64,000 nt of DNA, taken from Candidatus Nanopelagicales bacterium (GTDB taxonomy: Bacteria > Actinomycetota > Actinomycetes > S36-B12). A program made the position numbers and the translations under genes. Below the pieces are notes generated by a model. The model was given only the letters and a program-made list of their open reading frames with translations. It searched no databases and was not told the origin of the DNA. Shown here in pieces: positions 27,567 through 37,611 of this stretch. Position 1 is the first letter of the stretch. Each line of letters starts with the position of its first letter. The stretch lies in contig JAURQC010000010.1 of assembly GCA_030836325.1 (NCBI GenBank), positions 1 through 64,000 on the forward strand, in the 5' to 3' direction.

Positions 27567-30232
27567 TGGAATCCGCAGAGATCCGCACGCGATTTCTTCG
27601 TTACTTTGCTGAGAACGGACATGAGATCGTGCCCTCGGCCTCGCTGCTACTGGACGATCCGACGCTGTTGTTCGTGAACGCTGGCATGGTGCCGTTCAAG
27701 CCTTACTTTCTTGGCGAGGCTCCACCCCCATATCCCCGTGCGACAAGTGTTCAGAAAGTGGTCCGAACGCTGGACATCGAAGAAGTGGGCAAGACCACCC
27801 GGCATGCGTCGTTCTTCCAGATGGCCGGCAACTTCTCCTTCGGTGACTACTTCAAGGACAAAGCAATCCCGTTTGCCTGGGAATTGCTGACCAAGTCGGT
27901 CGGCGACGGTGGATACGGATTCGATGAGTCGCGCTTGTGGGTCACGGTTTACCTCGACGACGACGAAGCCATCGACATCTGGCACAAGGATGTCGGTTTG
28001 CCCTTGGACCGCATTCAGCGTCGAGGTCAAGCCGACAACTACTGGTCCATGGGTGTTCCTGGTCCCTGTGGTCCGTGTTCGGAGATCTACTACGACCGTG
28101 GTCCGGATTACGGCGTCGAGGGTGGTCCTATTGCCGACGAGAACCGCTATCTCGAAGTGTGGAACCTGGTGTTCATGCAGTTCGAGCGCGGTGCTGGTCC
28201 GGCCAAGGAGGACTACCCGATTCTTGGTGAGCTGCCAAACAAGAACATCGACACCGGTATGGGTTTAGAACGCATGGCTGCCCTGTTGCAAGGTGTGGAC
28301 AACATCTACGAGATCGACACCACCCGCACAATCTTGGACACCGCCAGTGAGTTGACCGGGGCGCGTTACGGCTCCACCGAGCGGGACGACGTCGCACTGC
28401 GAGTGGTGGCTGACCACGCACGCACCTGCACATTCTTGATCGGTGACGGCGTGGTTCCCGGGAATGAGGGTCGGGGCTACGTCCTTCGCCGACTGATGCG
28501 ACGGGTCATCCGCAACATGCGCATCCTCGGGGCGCAAGAGTCCACCATGGCGCAACTCGTCGATGCCACGGTCCTTGCAATGGCACCCCAGTACCCGGAA
28601 TTGAACGACGAAATCGATCGCATCCGAAGCATCGCGATCGGCGAGGAGTCGTCGTTCGATTCCACATTGCGCACCGGAACGATCTTGTTCGAGTCGGCTG
28701 TCGCTGAAGCCAAGGAATCCGGATCAGGGGTTCTCCCCGGAGATCAGGCGTTCTCACTGCACGACACTTACGGCTTCCCGATCGATCTCACCCTGGAGAT
28801 GGCATCCGAGCATGGGCTGACGGTGGACGAAGACGGCTTCCGCTCACTTATGGCGCAACAGCGTGAGCGCGCTAAGGCCGATGCAACTGCCCGTAAGAGC
28901 GGCTTCGCGGCGACGACGGCATACCGGGAGGTTCTGGAGACCGGCGGCTCGACCTCGTTCGTCGGATATGACGAGGTCACGACCGAGGCGACGATCTTGG
29001 GCATCGTGGCCGAAGGATCGTCGCAGCCGGTGGCAACCGTCGGCCAACACGCGGAAATCATTTTGAATCGCACGCCGTTCTACGCGGAAGCTGGCGGGCA
29101 GTTGGGTGACCACGGCACCATTACGACCGCTGACGGCGCGACGTTCGAGGTCTACGACGTTCAATCGCCAGTCCCCGGGCTGTTCGTGCATCGAGGTGAA
29201 GTCCTTGAGGGGGAAGTGACCCAAGGGTCGTCCGTTATCGCCCGGGTCGATACTGCACGGCGCAAAGCCATCTCTCGCGCGCATACGGCAACGCACATGA
29301 TCCACCGGGCGTTTCGCGAGCAACTAGGCGAGACAGCCACTCAGATGGGCTCGGAAAATGCTCCGGGTCGGCTGCGTTTTGACTTCCCGAGCCCGGAGCC
29401 GGTCTCGGGTTCAATCCTGCGAGACGTCGAAGCGCGGGTGAATGAGATTTTGGTTGAGGATCTTGACGTGCACGCTCAGGTGATGAGTCAGGACGACGCT
29501 CGGGCCATGGGTGCCATGGCGCTCTTCGGTGAAAAGTACGGATCCGAGGTGCGCGTTGTGTCCGTCGGGGAGTGGGCGCACGAACTGTGCGGCGGAACCC
29601 ACGCTCAGCGTTCAGGGCAACTGGGTGTGGTGTCCTTCCTCTCCGAGGGCTCCATTGGTGCCGGGATCCGACGAGTCGAAGCGCTGGTTGGTGTCGATGC
29701 CTACCGTCATCTTGCGGCTGAGCACCTCCTGGTCCAGCAGTTGTCGGACATGGTCAAGGCTCCCCGCAATGAGGTGCTCTCACGTATCGAGCGAACCATC
29801 GCGTCGCTGAAGGATGCTGAGCGGGAACTCGCGCGCTTTAAGTCTGCCGATCTACTCTCGAATGCCGATTCCCTGATGGGCGACGGAACGGATGTGGGAG
29901 GGGTCCGGCTTTGGACATTCCAAGCTCCCGAAGGTGTGGGTGGCAAGCAACTACGCGAGATCGCTCAGCACGCGAAGTCCAAGGCCGGCAAGGACGTCCC
30001 GGGGGTATACGTCGGAACCGCTGTCGCGGAAGGCACAGTTTCGGTCGTCGTCGCGTGCACTCCCGCCGCGGTTGCTGCAGGCGTTCGCGCCGGAGAGATT
30101 ATGGGCACGGTCACGGCCCGAATGGGCGGTCGTGGAGGCGGCAAGGACGACATGGCCCAAGGCGGCGGCGGTGACCCCACGCAGATTGAAGCTGCTTTCG
30201 CGGACGTCGCCTCGACTTTGGGCCAGCGGTAG
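27566..30232 (+). CDS. alaS: Alanine--tRNA ligase
   Basis: The 888-residue class II synthetase is complete: catalytic domain with RTLDIEEVGKTTRHASFFQMAG split around residues 70-90, tRNA-recognition middle region, editing domain with HTATHM near 573-578 and the zinc motif CGGTH near 677, and the C-Ala domain ending with GGRGGGKDDMAQGGG (DHHA1-type). The editing site removes mischarged Ser or Gly. Preceded by the small gene with a one-base overlap. Confidence 0.97.
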   Translation: MESAEIRTRFLRYFAENGHEIVPSASLLLDDPTLLFVNAGMVPFKPYFLGEAPPPYPRATSVQKVVRTLDIEEVGKTTRHASFFQMAGNFSFGDYFKDKAIPFAWELLTKSVGDGGYGFDESRLWVTVYLDDDEAIDIWHKDVGLPLDRIQRRGQADNYWSMGVPGPCGPCSEIYYDRGPDYGVEGGPIADENRYLEVWNLVFMQFERGAGPAKEDYPILGELPNKNIDTGMGLERMAALLQGVDNIYEIDTTRTILDTASELTGARYGSTERDDVALRVVADHARTCTFLIGDGVVPGNEGRGYVLRRLMRRVIRNMRILGAQESTMAQLVDATVLAMAPQYPELNDEIDRIRSIAIGEESSFDSTLRTGTILFESAVAEAKESGSGVLPGDQAFSLHDTYGFPIDLTLEMASEHGLTVDEDGFRSLMAQQRERAKADATARKSGFAATTAYREVLETGGSTSFVGYDEVTTEATILGIVAEGSSQPVATVGQHAEIILNRTPFYAEAGGQLGDHGTITTADGATFEVYDVQSPVPGLFVHRGEVLEGEVTQGSSVIARVDTARRKAISRAHTATHMIHRAFREQLGETATQMGSENAPGRLRFDFPSPEPVSGSILRDVEARVNEILVEDLDVHAQVMSQDDARAMGAMALFGEKYGSEVRVVSVGEWAHELCGGTHAQRSGQLGVVSFLSEGSIGAGIRRVEALVGVDAYRHLAAEHLLVQQLSDMVKAPRNEVLSRIERTIASLKDAERELARFKSADLLSNADSLMGDGTDVGGVRLWTFQAPEGVGGKQLREIAQHAKSKAGKDVPGVYVGTAVAEGTVSVVVACTPAAVAAGVRAGEIMGTVTARMGGRGGGKDDMAQGGGGDPTQIEAAFADVASTLGQR

Positions 30233-30248
30233 GGGAATTCGCCTGCCC

Positions 30249-30689
30249 ATGCGACACGGTCGTCGGATAGCTCTTGATCCTGGTTCGGTTCGTATCGGGG
30301 TCGCGGTATGCGATCGAGACGGCATCCTGGCAAGTCCCCATGAACCGGTTCCCGCAGATTCACCCGAGCTGCTCGACACACTGATCGCGGACATTGACCC
30401 GATCGAGATCCTTGTTGGCCTTCCGCGTGGGCTCGATGGCAAGGAGGGTGATGCAGCGCTGAAAGCTCGAACCTTCGCTCGCGATTTAGCGTCGAGCGTG
30501 GGAATACCCGTTCGATTGGTGGACGAGCGCCTTTCGACCGTTCAGGCTCAGCGTGGCTTCCACGCTCAAGGGCGTTCGATACGACAGAGTCGTGGCATGA
30601 TCGACAGCGCCTCGGCAGCCGTCGTACTCCAGCATGCCCTCGACACCGAACGAGCCACGGGACAACCCCCCGGTGAGGTGAGCGCATGA
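30249..30689 (+). CDS. ruvX: RuvX/YqgF-family RNase H-fold nuclease
   Basis: The 146-residue protein starts MRHGRRIALDPGSVRIGVAVCD, with the first acidic site at D10, a conserved VGLPRGLDG near 58-66 and the C-terminal DSASAAVVLQ. YqgF proteins process pre-16S rRNA and have also been called Holliday junction resolvases; the rRNA role is better supported. ATG 30249 is chosen from family length; it lies 16 bp after alaS. The 4-bp overlap with mltG is conserved in many bacteria. Confidence 0.88.
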   Translation: MRHGRRIALDPGSVRIGVAVCDRDGILASPHEPVPADSPELLDTLIADIDPIEILVGLPRGLDGKEGDAALKARTFARDLASSVGIPVRLVDERLSTVQAQRGFHAQGRSIRQSRGMIDSASAAVVLQHALDTERATGQPPGEVSA

Positions 30690-31792
30690 CTCACATGGAT
30701 GAGTTCTTCGACGATGAAGATAATTTGCCTGCGTCGCGCAACGCATCGAGTTGGGCGCGAAGAATCACAGGCATCGCCGTCCTACTCGCTGTGGTGGCGC
30801 TTGCCTGGGGAACCTGGTCTTTTGTGTCCGGTTTTGGCGGTGGAACAGCCGCTGAGACCGATTACGCCGGTGTAGGCATCGGAGAAGTAGAAATCGTCGT
30901 TTCACGCGGGGACACCCTGACTGCTATCGGCCAAACCCTCGCTGACGCCGGTGTGGTGCGCACCGTGCAAGCGTTCGTCGACGCTGCGCAAGCCGACGAG
31001 GCGGCGGCGTCGATCGGCCCCGGGACTTACACATTGCGCCAGCAGATGAGTGGAGCGAGTGCTGTGGCGCTGATGCTAGATCCGGTATCGCGGGCCGACA
31101 GTCGCTTGGTTCTGCCCGAAGGTCTGCGTCTTGCGCAGACCGTCGAAACTGCCGCCAAGGCCACTGGCCTGCCTGTGTCCGAATTTGTGCAGGTGCTTGA
31201 CAATCCGGGCGTGCTGCCGCTGCCGCCTTGGGCCGAGCAGCGTCCTGAGGGATTCATGTTTCCGGCGACGTACGACCTCGTTGGCGATGAAACTGCCGAG
31301 CAGGTCTTGTCGATACTCGTTGAGCGATTTGATCAGTCTGCGACGACCTTGGATCTCGTAGCGCGAGCGGAGGAGATTGGGCGTACCCCGTACGAGGTGC
31401 TTACCGTTGCTTCGCTCGTGCAAGCAGAGGTCCTTCCCGAGGACATGGGTAAGGCTGCCGCAGTCATCTACAACCGACTCGACGAGGGCATGCCGTTGCA
31501 GTTCGACTCCACCGTCTCCTACGCGCTGGGAATCACCGAGTTGCAGTTGTCGGCCGAGCAATTAGCCACGGACTCGCCTTACAACACCTATGAGAATGAA
31601 GGTCTGCCGCCGACTCCGATCAACTCCCCGGGTGAGGCAGCACTCGAAGCTGCTCTAGATCCGGCCAAGGCCAAATGGTTGTACTTCGTCACGGTTAATC
31701 CAGACACTAAGGAAACCAAGTTCGCCCGCGACTATGACCAGTTCTTGAAGCTCAAGGGGCAGTTGCAGGATTACCTCGCGGAGAACGGCTGA
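30686..31792 (+). CDS. mltG: Endolytic murein transglycosylase MltG (YceG family)
   Basis: Cleaves nascent glycan strands and sets their length. The 368-residue protein has a cytoplasmic acidic N-terminus, one transmembrane helix (about 27-47), a LysM-like subdomain and the YceG catalytic domain with the glutamate in VASLVQAEV near 248-256 and YNTYENEGLPPTPINSPG near 298-315. ATGA overlap with ruvX, one-base overlap with aroE. Confidence 0.9.
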   Translation: MTHMDEFFDDEDNLPASRNASSWARRITGIAVLLAVVALAWGTWSFVSGFGGGTAAETDYAGVGIGEVEIVVSRGDTLTAIGQTLADAGVVRTVQAFVDAAQADEAAASIGPGTYTLRQQMSGASAVALMLDPVSRADSRLVLPEGLRLAQTVETAAKATGLPVSEFVQVLDNPGVLPLPPWAEQRPEGFMFPATYDLVGDETAEQVLSILVERFDQSATTLDLVARAEEIGRTPYEVLTVASLVQAEVLPEDMGKAAAVIYNRLDEGMPLQFDSTVSYALGITELQLSAEQLATDSPYNTYENEGLPPTPINSPGEAALEAALDPAKAKWLYFVTVNPDTKETKFARDYDQFLKLKGQLQDYLAENG

Positions 31793-32634
31793 TGCCACGG
31801 GCTGCGGTCCTCGGCTCTCCTATTTCGCATAGTCGATCACCGGATCTTCACCGGGCGGCTTACGCTGCGCTCGGACTCGACTGGAAATACGACGCCGTTG
31901 AGTGCACCCAGGATCAATTCCCAGAGTTCCTCGCAGGCTTGGATGAGCAGTGGCGCGGGCTGAGTCTGACGATGCCGTTGAAGGAAGTCGTCCTTGATGT
32001 CGTCGACGATGTCGAGGAGATCGCCCAGATGGTGCGCTCGGCTAACACGGTGTGGCGAGAGGCATCATCGTCGTCTTGGCGGGCCACGAACACCGACATC
32101 GCGGGTATTCGAACGGCTCTCGCCGAGCTCGGGGTCCAGGAAGTCGATCGTGTGCGGATCCTCGGTGCGGGTGCAACCGCGAGGAGTGCGGTTGCTGCGG
32201 TGATCGACATGGGAGCGAACTCCATCACCGTCCATGCACGTCGACCCGAAGCGGCGAACGAGGTCGTCGAACTTGCCCGCCGGTTTGGCTGCGCTGCGGA
32301 GCCAGCTGACCTCAATCCGGTGTTTACGGCACAGGATCTGATCATCAGCACGCTTCCATCGGATGTGGGATCGGTGTGGGGTGCCGCGGCGACGCAAGGT
32401 GACATTGCTGATACAGCTCTTCTCGACGCCAGTTATCACCCGTGGCCGACACCTTTGGCTGCGGCCTGGCGGGCCCTCGCGCCCAGCGCTCCAGTCGCCA
32501 GTGGTCGGGACATGCTGCTGTGGCAGGCCGTAGATCAAGTTCGACTCATGACCGGGGCGATCGATTCAGCCAACGAGGCGTCCGTGGTCGCAGCCATGCG
32601 ATCCGCGTTGTCCACAGGAGAGACCGACTCCTAG
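31792..32634 (+). CDS. aroE: Shikimate dehydrogenase
   Basis: Reduces 3-dehydroshikimate with NADPH. The 280-residue protein has the substrate motif GSPISHSRSP near 8-17, the catalytic lysine in LTMPLKE near 64, the NTDIAGI aspartate near 102 and the nucleotide-binding GAGATARSAV near 126-135. One-base overlap with mltG, an order also seen in mycobacteria. It opens a shikimate gene run that continues after the prepilin peptidase. Confidence 0.93.
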   Translation: MPRAAVLGSPISHSRSPDLHRAAYAALGLDWKYDAVECTQDQFPEFLAGLDEQWRGLSLTMPLKEVVLDVVDDVEEIAQMVRSANTVWREASSSSWRATNTDIAGIRTALAELGVQEVDRVRILGAGATARSAVAAVIDMGANSITVHARRPEAANEVVELARRFGCAAEPADLNPVFTAQDLIISTLPSDVGSVWGAAATQGDIADTALLDASYHPWPTPLAAAWRALAPSAPVASGRDMLLWQAVDQVRLMTGAIDSANEASVVAAMRSALSTGETDS

Positions 32635-32667
32635 CGGCCAAAGCCCCCCGACTCCTACGTTCGTGGA

Positions 32668-33162
32668 ATGGGTGACGTGCTGGGGAATGGGTCGATGTGG
32701 AGCCTGTTGCTATGGGTGTGGTTCTGGGGCTGGGCTGGTGCTCTTGCGTGGGTTGATATCCGTCAACACCGGCTACCGAACACGATGGTGGCCACAGCCT
32801 TCGCCGGTTGTGTGGCGATCACCGTCGTCGAGGCAGTCGCCACGAACGATGGGAGCCTTGTAGTCAGGGCTCTCATGGGCAGTCTCGTGGCCGTTGCCTT
32901 CTTTGCGGTGTCGCATGTGCTCGGCGGCATGGGTATGGGTGATGTCAAGTACGCCGCCGTCACCGGTTGGGTGCTGGGAACGGTCAGTTGGTCGGCGCTG
33001 TGGTGGGGTCATGCCGCTGGATTTGTGCTGGCCGGGTGCGTCGTCGTCGTCGGTTTGGTCAGCCGCCGCTGGCATCGTGCGAGCGCTATTCCCTTTGGGC
33101 CGTTCATGGGACTGGGATCGATCCTTGTAGGTGGATCTGCAGTGCTTGCGGGGGTTGGCTAG
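32668..33162 (+). CDS. A24-family prepilin peptidase
   Basis: The 164-residue polytopic membrane protein has the two aspartates of A24 aspartyl proteases: DIRQHRLPN near 32 and the GMGDVKYA motif near 91-98. It lacks the N-terminal cysteine domain of PilD, so it is the short TadV/CpaA-like form, and would cleave class III prepilin leaders at the cytoplasmic face. No pilin or secretion gene is in the window. An identical position between aroE and aroC is known in mycobacteria. Confidence 0.85.
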   Translation: MGDVLGNGSMWSLLLWVWFWGWAGALAWVDIRQHRLPNTMVATAFAGCVAITVVEAVATNDGSLVVRALMGSLVAVAFFAVSHVLGGMGMGDVKYAAVTGWVLGTVSWSALWWGHAAGFVLAGCVVVVGLVSRRWHRASAIPFGPFMGLGSILVGGSAVLAGVG

Positions 33163-33220
33163 GGGCAGTTTCGAGAGGCGTGCGTGGGGGTGGGAGCGTG
33201 CACCTGCGATGATTCGAGGC

Positions 33221-34399
33221 ATGGTGCGTTGGCTAACTGCAGGTGAATCCCACGGACAGGCGTTGACCGCGATCCTCGAGGGAATACCTGCGCACGTCGA
33301 GGTGACCAGCACCGACATCGGACGTGACCTTGCTCGGCGGCGCCTCGGGGTGGGCCGTGGGGCACGGATGAAGTTCGAGGCTGACGCGGTTCGGATCCTC
33401 GGTGGCGTTCGACACGGCAAGACCCTTGGAGGTCCGGTCGCGATCGAGGTCGGCAACTCTGAGTGGCCCAAGTGGGACAAGGTGATGGCATCTGATCCCG
33501 TGGCCGAGGAGGAGATCGCCGAACTCGCGCGCAACGCTCCGTTGACCCGGCCACGCCCCGGTCACGCTGACCTTGTTGGAATGCAGAAGTACGGCTTCGA
33601 CGACGCCCGGCCGATCCTCGAACGCGCAAGCGCGCGGGAGACGGCAGCTCGCGTGGCTTTGGGCGCTGTGGCGCGCGCGATGCTTCAGCAGGTCGCAGGC
33701 GTGACCGTGCTCAGCCACGTCGTGCGCATTGGCACGGTCGAGGCCCCAGCGTTCAGTGTTCCCACCAGCGAAGACGCCGATCGGGTCGACGAAAACCCTG
33801 TGCGGTGTCTAGATCCTCAAGCTGCTGCAGCGATGGAGGAGGAAATTGGGCAAGCCCACAAGGACGGCGACACCCTTGGGGGCGTCGTTGAGGTCGTTGT
33901 GCACGGCTTGCCGCCCGGCCTGGGCTCACACGTGCACTGGGATCGACGTATTGATGCGCGGCTGGCGGCTGCATTGATGGGCATCCAGGCGATCAAGGGC
34001 GTTGAGGTGGGTGACGGATTCACCCTCGCAGCCACGCGCGGATCCAAGGCTCAAGATGAGATCGTCAACGACGACGGCACGTTGACTCGCACATCCGGCC
34101 GGTCTGGCGGAACCGAGGGCGGTATGACCACCGGTGAGACGCTGCGGGTCCGGGCCGCAATGAAGCCCATTTCAACGATCCCTCGTGCCCTGGCCACGGT
34201 CGACGTCGCAACAGGCGAAGCCGCCCAGGCGATCAACCAGCGTTCTGACGTATGTGCAGTGCCCGCTGCGGGTGTCGTGGCTGAAGCCATGGTCATGCTT
34301 ACCCTCGCTGACGCCTTCGCCGAAAAGTTCGGTGGCGACAGCGTGGCGGAGATGCGACGCAACATTCAGGGGTACCTGGACAACTTGGCAATCCGCTGA
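33221..34399 (+). CDS. aroC: Chorismate synthase
   Basis: Converts EPSP to chorismate with reduced FMN. The 392-residue protein has the N-terminal [12 protein letters not shown] signature, [24 protein letters not shown] active-site segments and SGGTEGGMT near the C-terminal third. ATG 33221 gives the family's usual start ([12 protein letters not shown]); an ATG four codons earlier at 33209 is the alternative and is not ruled out. aroK follows with a one-base overlap. Confidence 0.95.
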   Translation: MVRWLTAGESHGQALTAILEGIPAHVEVTSTDIGRDLARRRLGVGRGARMKFEADAVRILGGVRHGKTLGGPVAIEVGNSEWPKWDKVMASDPVAEEEIAELARNAPLTRPRPGHADLVGMQKYGFDDARPILERASARETAARVALGAVARAMLQQVAGVTVLSHVVRIGTVEAPAFSVPTSEDADRVDENPVRCLDPQAAAAMEEEIGQAHKDGDTLGGVVEVVVHGLPPGLGSHVHWDRRIDARLAAALMGIQAIKGVEVGDGFTLAATRGSKAQDEIVNDDGTLTRTSGRSGGTEGGMTTGETLRVRAAMKPISTIPRALATVDVATGEAAQAINQRSDVCAVPAAGVVAEAMVMLTLADAFAEKFGGDSVAEMRRNIQGYLDNLAIR

Positions 34400-34917
34400 T
34401 GGCCCCGATTGCAGTCATCGTCGGCGCACCTGGCGCCGGTAAGACCAGTGTGGGGCGGCGGGTCGCCGAACGTCTGGGCAGTGAATTTCGTGACAGCGAT
34501 GCGCTCGTCGAGCAGCGAGCTGGCAAGCCCGTATCGGACATCTTCTTATCCGATGGGGAACCAGTCTTCCGCCAGATGGAGCGCGAAGAGATCGCTATGG
34601 CTCTTACAGACTTCGACGGCGTGCTGTCCCTGGGTGGCGGTGCCATTCTTGACGAGCAGACGCGGAGCCTGCTGGCAGGCCATGCAGTGATCTGGTTGCA
34701 GGTGGATCTAACAAATGCCACGCACCGCGTCGGCCTCAACAGCGCTCGACCCCTACTGCTGGGCAACGTGCGCGGAACCATGCTCACCATGCTCAATGAG
34801 CGGACCCCGCTGTACCAGGAGGTGGCAACGATCACCGTCGATACAAGTGGACGCCCGTTGACGGAGATCGTCGGTGAAGCTGTAGCGGCTCTGCACGAGA
34901 GGGGAGATGCCCGATGA
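34399..34917 (+). CDS. aroK: Shikimate kinase
   Basis: The 172-residue P-loop kinase phosphorylates shikimate at the 3-OH. Walker A is GAPGAGKTS near 9-17, the shikimate-binding FRQMERE near 56 and the GGGAILD near 78-84 are present, and the lid arginine lies in NSARPLL near 115. One-base overlap upstream, 4-bp overlap with aroB. Confidence 0.93.
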   Translation: MAPIAVIVGAPGAGKTSVGRRVAERLGSEFRDSDALVEQRAGKPVSDIFLSDGEPVFRQMEREEIAMALTDFDGVLSLGGGAILDEQTRSLLAGHAVIWLQVDLTNATHRVGLNSARPLLLGNVRGTMLTMLNERTPLYQEVATITVDTSGRPLTEIVGEAVAALHERGDAR

Positions 34918-36005
34918 GCACTCCTGTCACCATTGACGTCAGTGCGGAGCATGAATACCCGGTTGTGATCGGCCGCGGGCTTCTCGGTGAGTTGCCCGGA
35001 CTCTGTGCGGGTGCCCAGCGAGTTGCCGTCGTGCATACGTCGACCCTGAGTGCATCCGCCGAAGCGATCCGTGAAGACCTTCAGGAGAACGGTTTCGAGT
35101 GTTTCCTCATCGAAGTGCCAGCCGGCGAGGATGCCAAGACCGCTGCGGTCGCCAATTTCGTCTGGGAGGCGCTGGGTACCAGTGGTTTCACGCGCTCGGA
35201 CGTCGTCGTTGGCGTGGGTGGGGGAGCGACCACCGATCTCGCGGGTTTCGCAGCGGCCACATGGTTGCGTGGAGTGTCCGTGATCCAGATTCCCACCACA
35301 TTGTTGGCGATGGTTGACGCTGCGGTTGGAGGCAAGACGGGAATCAATACCGACGCTGGCAAGAACTTGGTGGGGTCCTTTCACAGCCCGCGTGGCGTCT
35401 TGTGCGATGTCAATGCGCTTGAGACGTTGCCGCGCAACGATCTCATCGCCGGCTTCGGTGAAATCGTGAAGATCGGTTTTACCCACGATGCGAGTGTGCT
35501 TACGGACATCGAGCAACGCCCCGAGGCGTGTCTGGACCCCGGCAATGACCTGCTTGCGGATCTCGTGCGTCGCGCGGTGCAGGTCAAGGCGGATGTAGTG
35601 GGGGCAGACTTCAAGGAGACAGGTGCCGATGGTCAGATCGGTCGCGCAGCACTGAACTACGGCCACACGTTCGGCCACGCGATCGAACGTGTTGAGGACT
35701 ACAAGTGGCGACATGGTGCCGCAATCAGCGTCGGGATGGTTTTCGTCGCGGAGCTTGCTCGACTTGGCGGCAGACTCGATGATGCCGACGTTGACCGACA
35801 CCGACAGATTCTCGAATCCCTCGGCTTGCCCACGTCGTACGCCGGGGGACGTTGGGAACGCTTGCTACCTGCTATGCAACTGGACAAGAAAGCTCGGGGG
35901 AGCCTGTTGAGGTTCGTCGTACTTAACGGGATGCAAAAGCCGGTCTTCTGGGAAGGACCCGACCCGGCCCTGCTGCACGCCGCGTACAGCGCGGTAAGCG
36001 CGTAG
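34914..36005 (+). CDS. aroB: 3-dehydroquinate synthase
   Basis: Second enzyme of the shikimate pathway; NAD+- and metal-dependent. The 363-residue protein has the NAD-binding GVGGGATTDLAGF near 101-113, PTTLLAMVDAAVGGKTGIN near 127-145, and metal ligands in AGFGEIVKIG (E) and LNYGHTFGHAIE (two H) near 248-259. Stop codon TAG at 36003 is reused as the -10 box of aroQ. Confidence 0.95.
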   Translation: MSTPVTIDVSAEHEYPVVIGRGLLGELPGLCAGAQRVAVVHTSTLSASAEAIREDLQENGFECFLIEVPAGEDAKTAAVANFVWEALGTSGFTRSDVVVGVGGGATTDLAGFAAATWLRGVSVIQIPTTLLAMVDAAVGGKTGINTDAGKNLVGSFHSPRGVLCDVNALETLPRNDLIAGFGEIVKIGFTHDASVLTDIEQRPEACLDPGNDLLADLVRRAVQVKADVVGADFKETGADGQIGRAALNYGHTFGHAIERVEDYKWRHGAAISVGMVFVAELARLGGRLDDADVDRHRQILESLGLPTSYAGGRWERLLPAMQLDKKARGSLLRFVVLNGMQKPVFWEGPDPALLHAAYSAVSA

Positions 36006-36008
36006 GCT
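36003..36008 (+). promoter_or_regulatory. Leaderless promoter overlapping the aroB stop codon
   Basis: TAGGCT starts with the aroB TAG stop; 7 nt separate it from the aroQ ATG at 36016. No Shine-Dalgarno precedes that ATG, which favours leaderless expression of aroQ-pepP. Confidence 0.55.
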
Positions 36009-36015
36009 CTGGCAC

Positions 36016-36468
36016 ATGTCTCAGGGCCTACAACCGGTGTGGGTGCTCAATGGCCCCAACCTCAATCGGCTGGGTACTCGTGAGCCAGATGTGTACGGGA
36101 ACACGACTTACGAGCAACTCGTCTCCGAGATCGTCACCGAAGGACGTTCGCTGGGATTAGCGCCAGAGGTTCGACAAACCAACGACGAGTCCGAGCTCAT
36201 CGGCTGGCTGCATGAGGCCGCGGATCTGGCGGTACCGGTGATCATGAACCCGGCGGCCTTCACCCACTACTCCTACGCCATCAGGGATGCCTGTGCAATG
36301 CTGACGGCACCCTTGATCGAGGTACATCTGAGCAACCCGATCGCTCGCGAGGAATTTCGGCACACCTCGGTCGTCTCGGGAGTGGCCACCGGGTCCATCT
36401 CCGGTTTCGGTGTGGACTCCTACCGGCTAGCCCTTCGTGCTCTCGTGAGTGTGTTGGCCGACTCGTGA
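36016..36468 (+). CDS. aroQ: Type II 3-dehydroquinate dehydratase
   Basis: Dehydrates 3-dehydroquinate. The 150-residue size and motifs VLNGPNLNRLGTREP (residues 10-24), NPAAFTHYSYAIRDA near 76-90 and EVHLSNP near 97-103 are those of the dodecameric type II enzyme. The start is set by the leaderless promoter. 4-bp overlap with the peptidase gene. Confidence 0.95.
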   Translation: MSQGLQPVWVLNGPNLNRLGTREPDVYGNTTYEQLVSEIVTEGRSLGLAPEVRQTNDESELIGWLHEAADLAVPVIMNPAAFTHYSYAIRDACAMLTAPLIEVHLSNPIAREEFRHTSVVSGVATGSISGFGVDSYRLALRALVSVLADS

Positions 36469-37553
36469 GCGCGTTCGCGGAGCGACGCGAGCGTGCAGCG
36501 GCGTTGATCACGCGATCCGAATCGCCGATCATTCTCACGCGTGATCTGCCGACGATTCGCTATTTCACGTCCTTCTCCGGAAGTAATGCGGCCTTGATCA
36601 TCGGATCAGAAACGTTCATTCTCGCGACCGACGGTCGGTATGTGGATCAAGTTCACGATGAGGTCGCCAGCGCCGGTATCGACGGCTTGATCGAGATCAG
36701 AATCGACCGTGATCTTGTCCGTGCTGCTGTGGGAGCTCTACGGCACTCGAATTCCGGCTCGCGAATCGCCGTCGATCCCGGTTTGAGCTTCGCTGATGTG
36801 GAACGTGTTCGATCCCTGGACTTCACACCCTGTTCATCGCCCCTTGAGTTGGGTGATCTTCGACAGGTGAAGGACGCAGTCGAGATCGACATGCTGACTC
36901 ACGCATGTGAGATCACGGCAGCGGGGATGTCCGTGATCGCGGAATCCATACGCGTGGGGGAGAGTGAGCAGTCGGTTGCGCGGCGTCTTGAGTATGTGTT
37001 CGCTGAAAGCGGCGGGGACGATCGCTCGTTTCCCACGATCGTGGCGACGGGAATCAATTCCGCGATCCCGCACCATCAACCGTCTGGAGCGTTGCTCACG
37101 ATTGGCGATTTGCTGGTCATCGATTGTGGGGCGCTTGTCGATGGTTACCACGCCGACATGACGCGGACGTTCGTTGTTGGGCGTGAGCCGGACCCGCGCC
37201 AGGCCTCAATTCACGCAGCCGTCGTTGCTGCGAACGTTGCTGGGCGGGATGCAGCGGTTCCGGGAGTCCGTGCGCGTGACGTCGACGCAGCGGCAAGATC
37301 CGTTCTGGACGAGAGGGGATTCGCCGAGCATTTCACCCATGGAACAGGCCATGGGGTGGGATTGGCAATACACGAGGCACCGATGATCAATGCTGGCAAC
37401 GCCGATACCATCAGGGCCGGAACACCGATAACCGTCGAGCCGGGTGTGTACATCCCGGACTATGGCGGAGTTCGGATCGAGGACACGATCGTGGTGGGCG
37501 ACCCGGGGTTGCTTTTGACACGGGCGTCCTATGACCTGAGCGTCGTCGGCTGA
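36465..37553 (+). CDS. pepQ: M24-family Xaa-Pro aminopeptidase/dipeptidase
   Basis: The 362-residue pita-bread peptidase removes residues next to proline. The creatinase-like N-terminal domain (about 1-130) precedes the metal site: [17 protein letters not shown] (two D) near 224-240, [13 protein letters not shown] near 294-306, and glutamates in TVEPGVYIP and [10 protein letters not shown]. It sits between aroQ and efp, as in other actinobacteria, where it is called pepQ or pepP; the exact specificity is not decided by sequence. Confidence 0.88.
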   Translation: MSAFAERRERAAALITRSESPIILTRDLPTIRYFTSFSGSNAALIIGSETFILATDGRYVDQVHDEVASAGIDGLIEIRIDRDLVRAAVGALRHSNSGSRIAVDPGLSFADVERVRSLDFTPCSSPLELGDLRQVKDAVEIDMLTHACEITAAGMSVIAESIRVGESEQSVARRLEYVFAESGGDDRSFPTIVATGINSAIPHHQPSGALLTIGDLLVIDCGALVDGYHADMTRTFVVGREPDPRQASIHAAVVAANVAGRDAAVPGVRARDVDAAARSVLDERGFAEHFTHGTGHGVGLAIHEAPMINAGNADTIRAGTPITVEPGVYIPDYGGVRIEDTIVVGDPGLLLTRASYDLSVVG

Positions 37554-37611
37554 CCGCAAGGCCCTGTGCGTCGGAAGAGTCCGACCGCTGACACACGACC
37601 GGAGAGCAAAC

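Noticed and set aside
34299..35801. 500-codon open frame on the minus strand across aroC, aroK and aroB
   Set aside because: It lies wholly opposite three well-conserved shikimate genes, has no ribosome site or family features, and is the usual shadow of high-GC codon bias.
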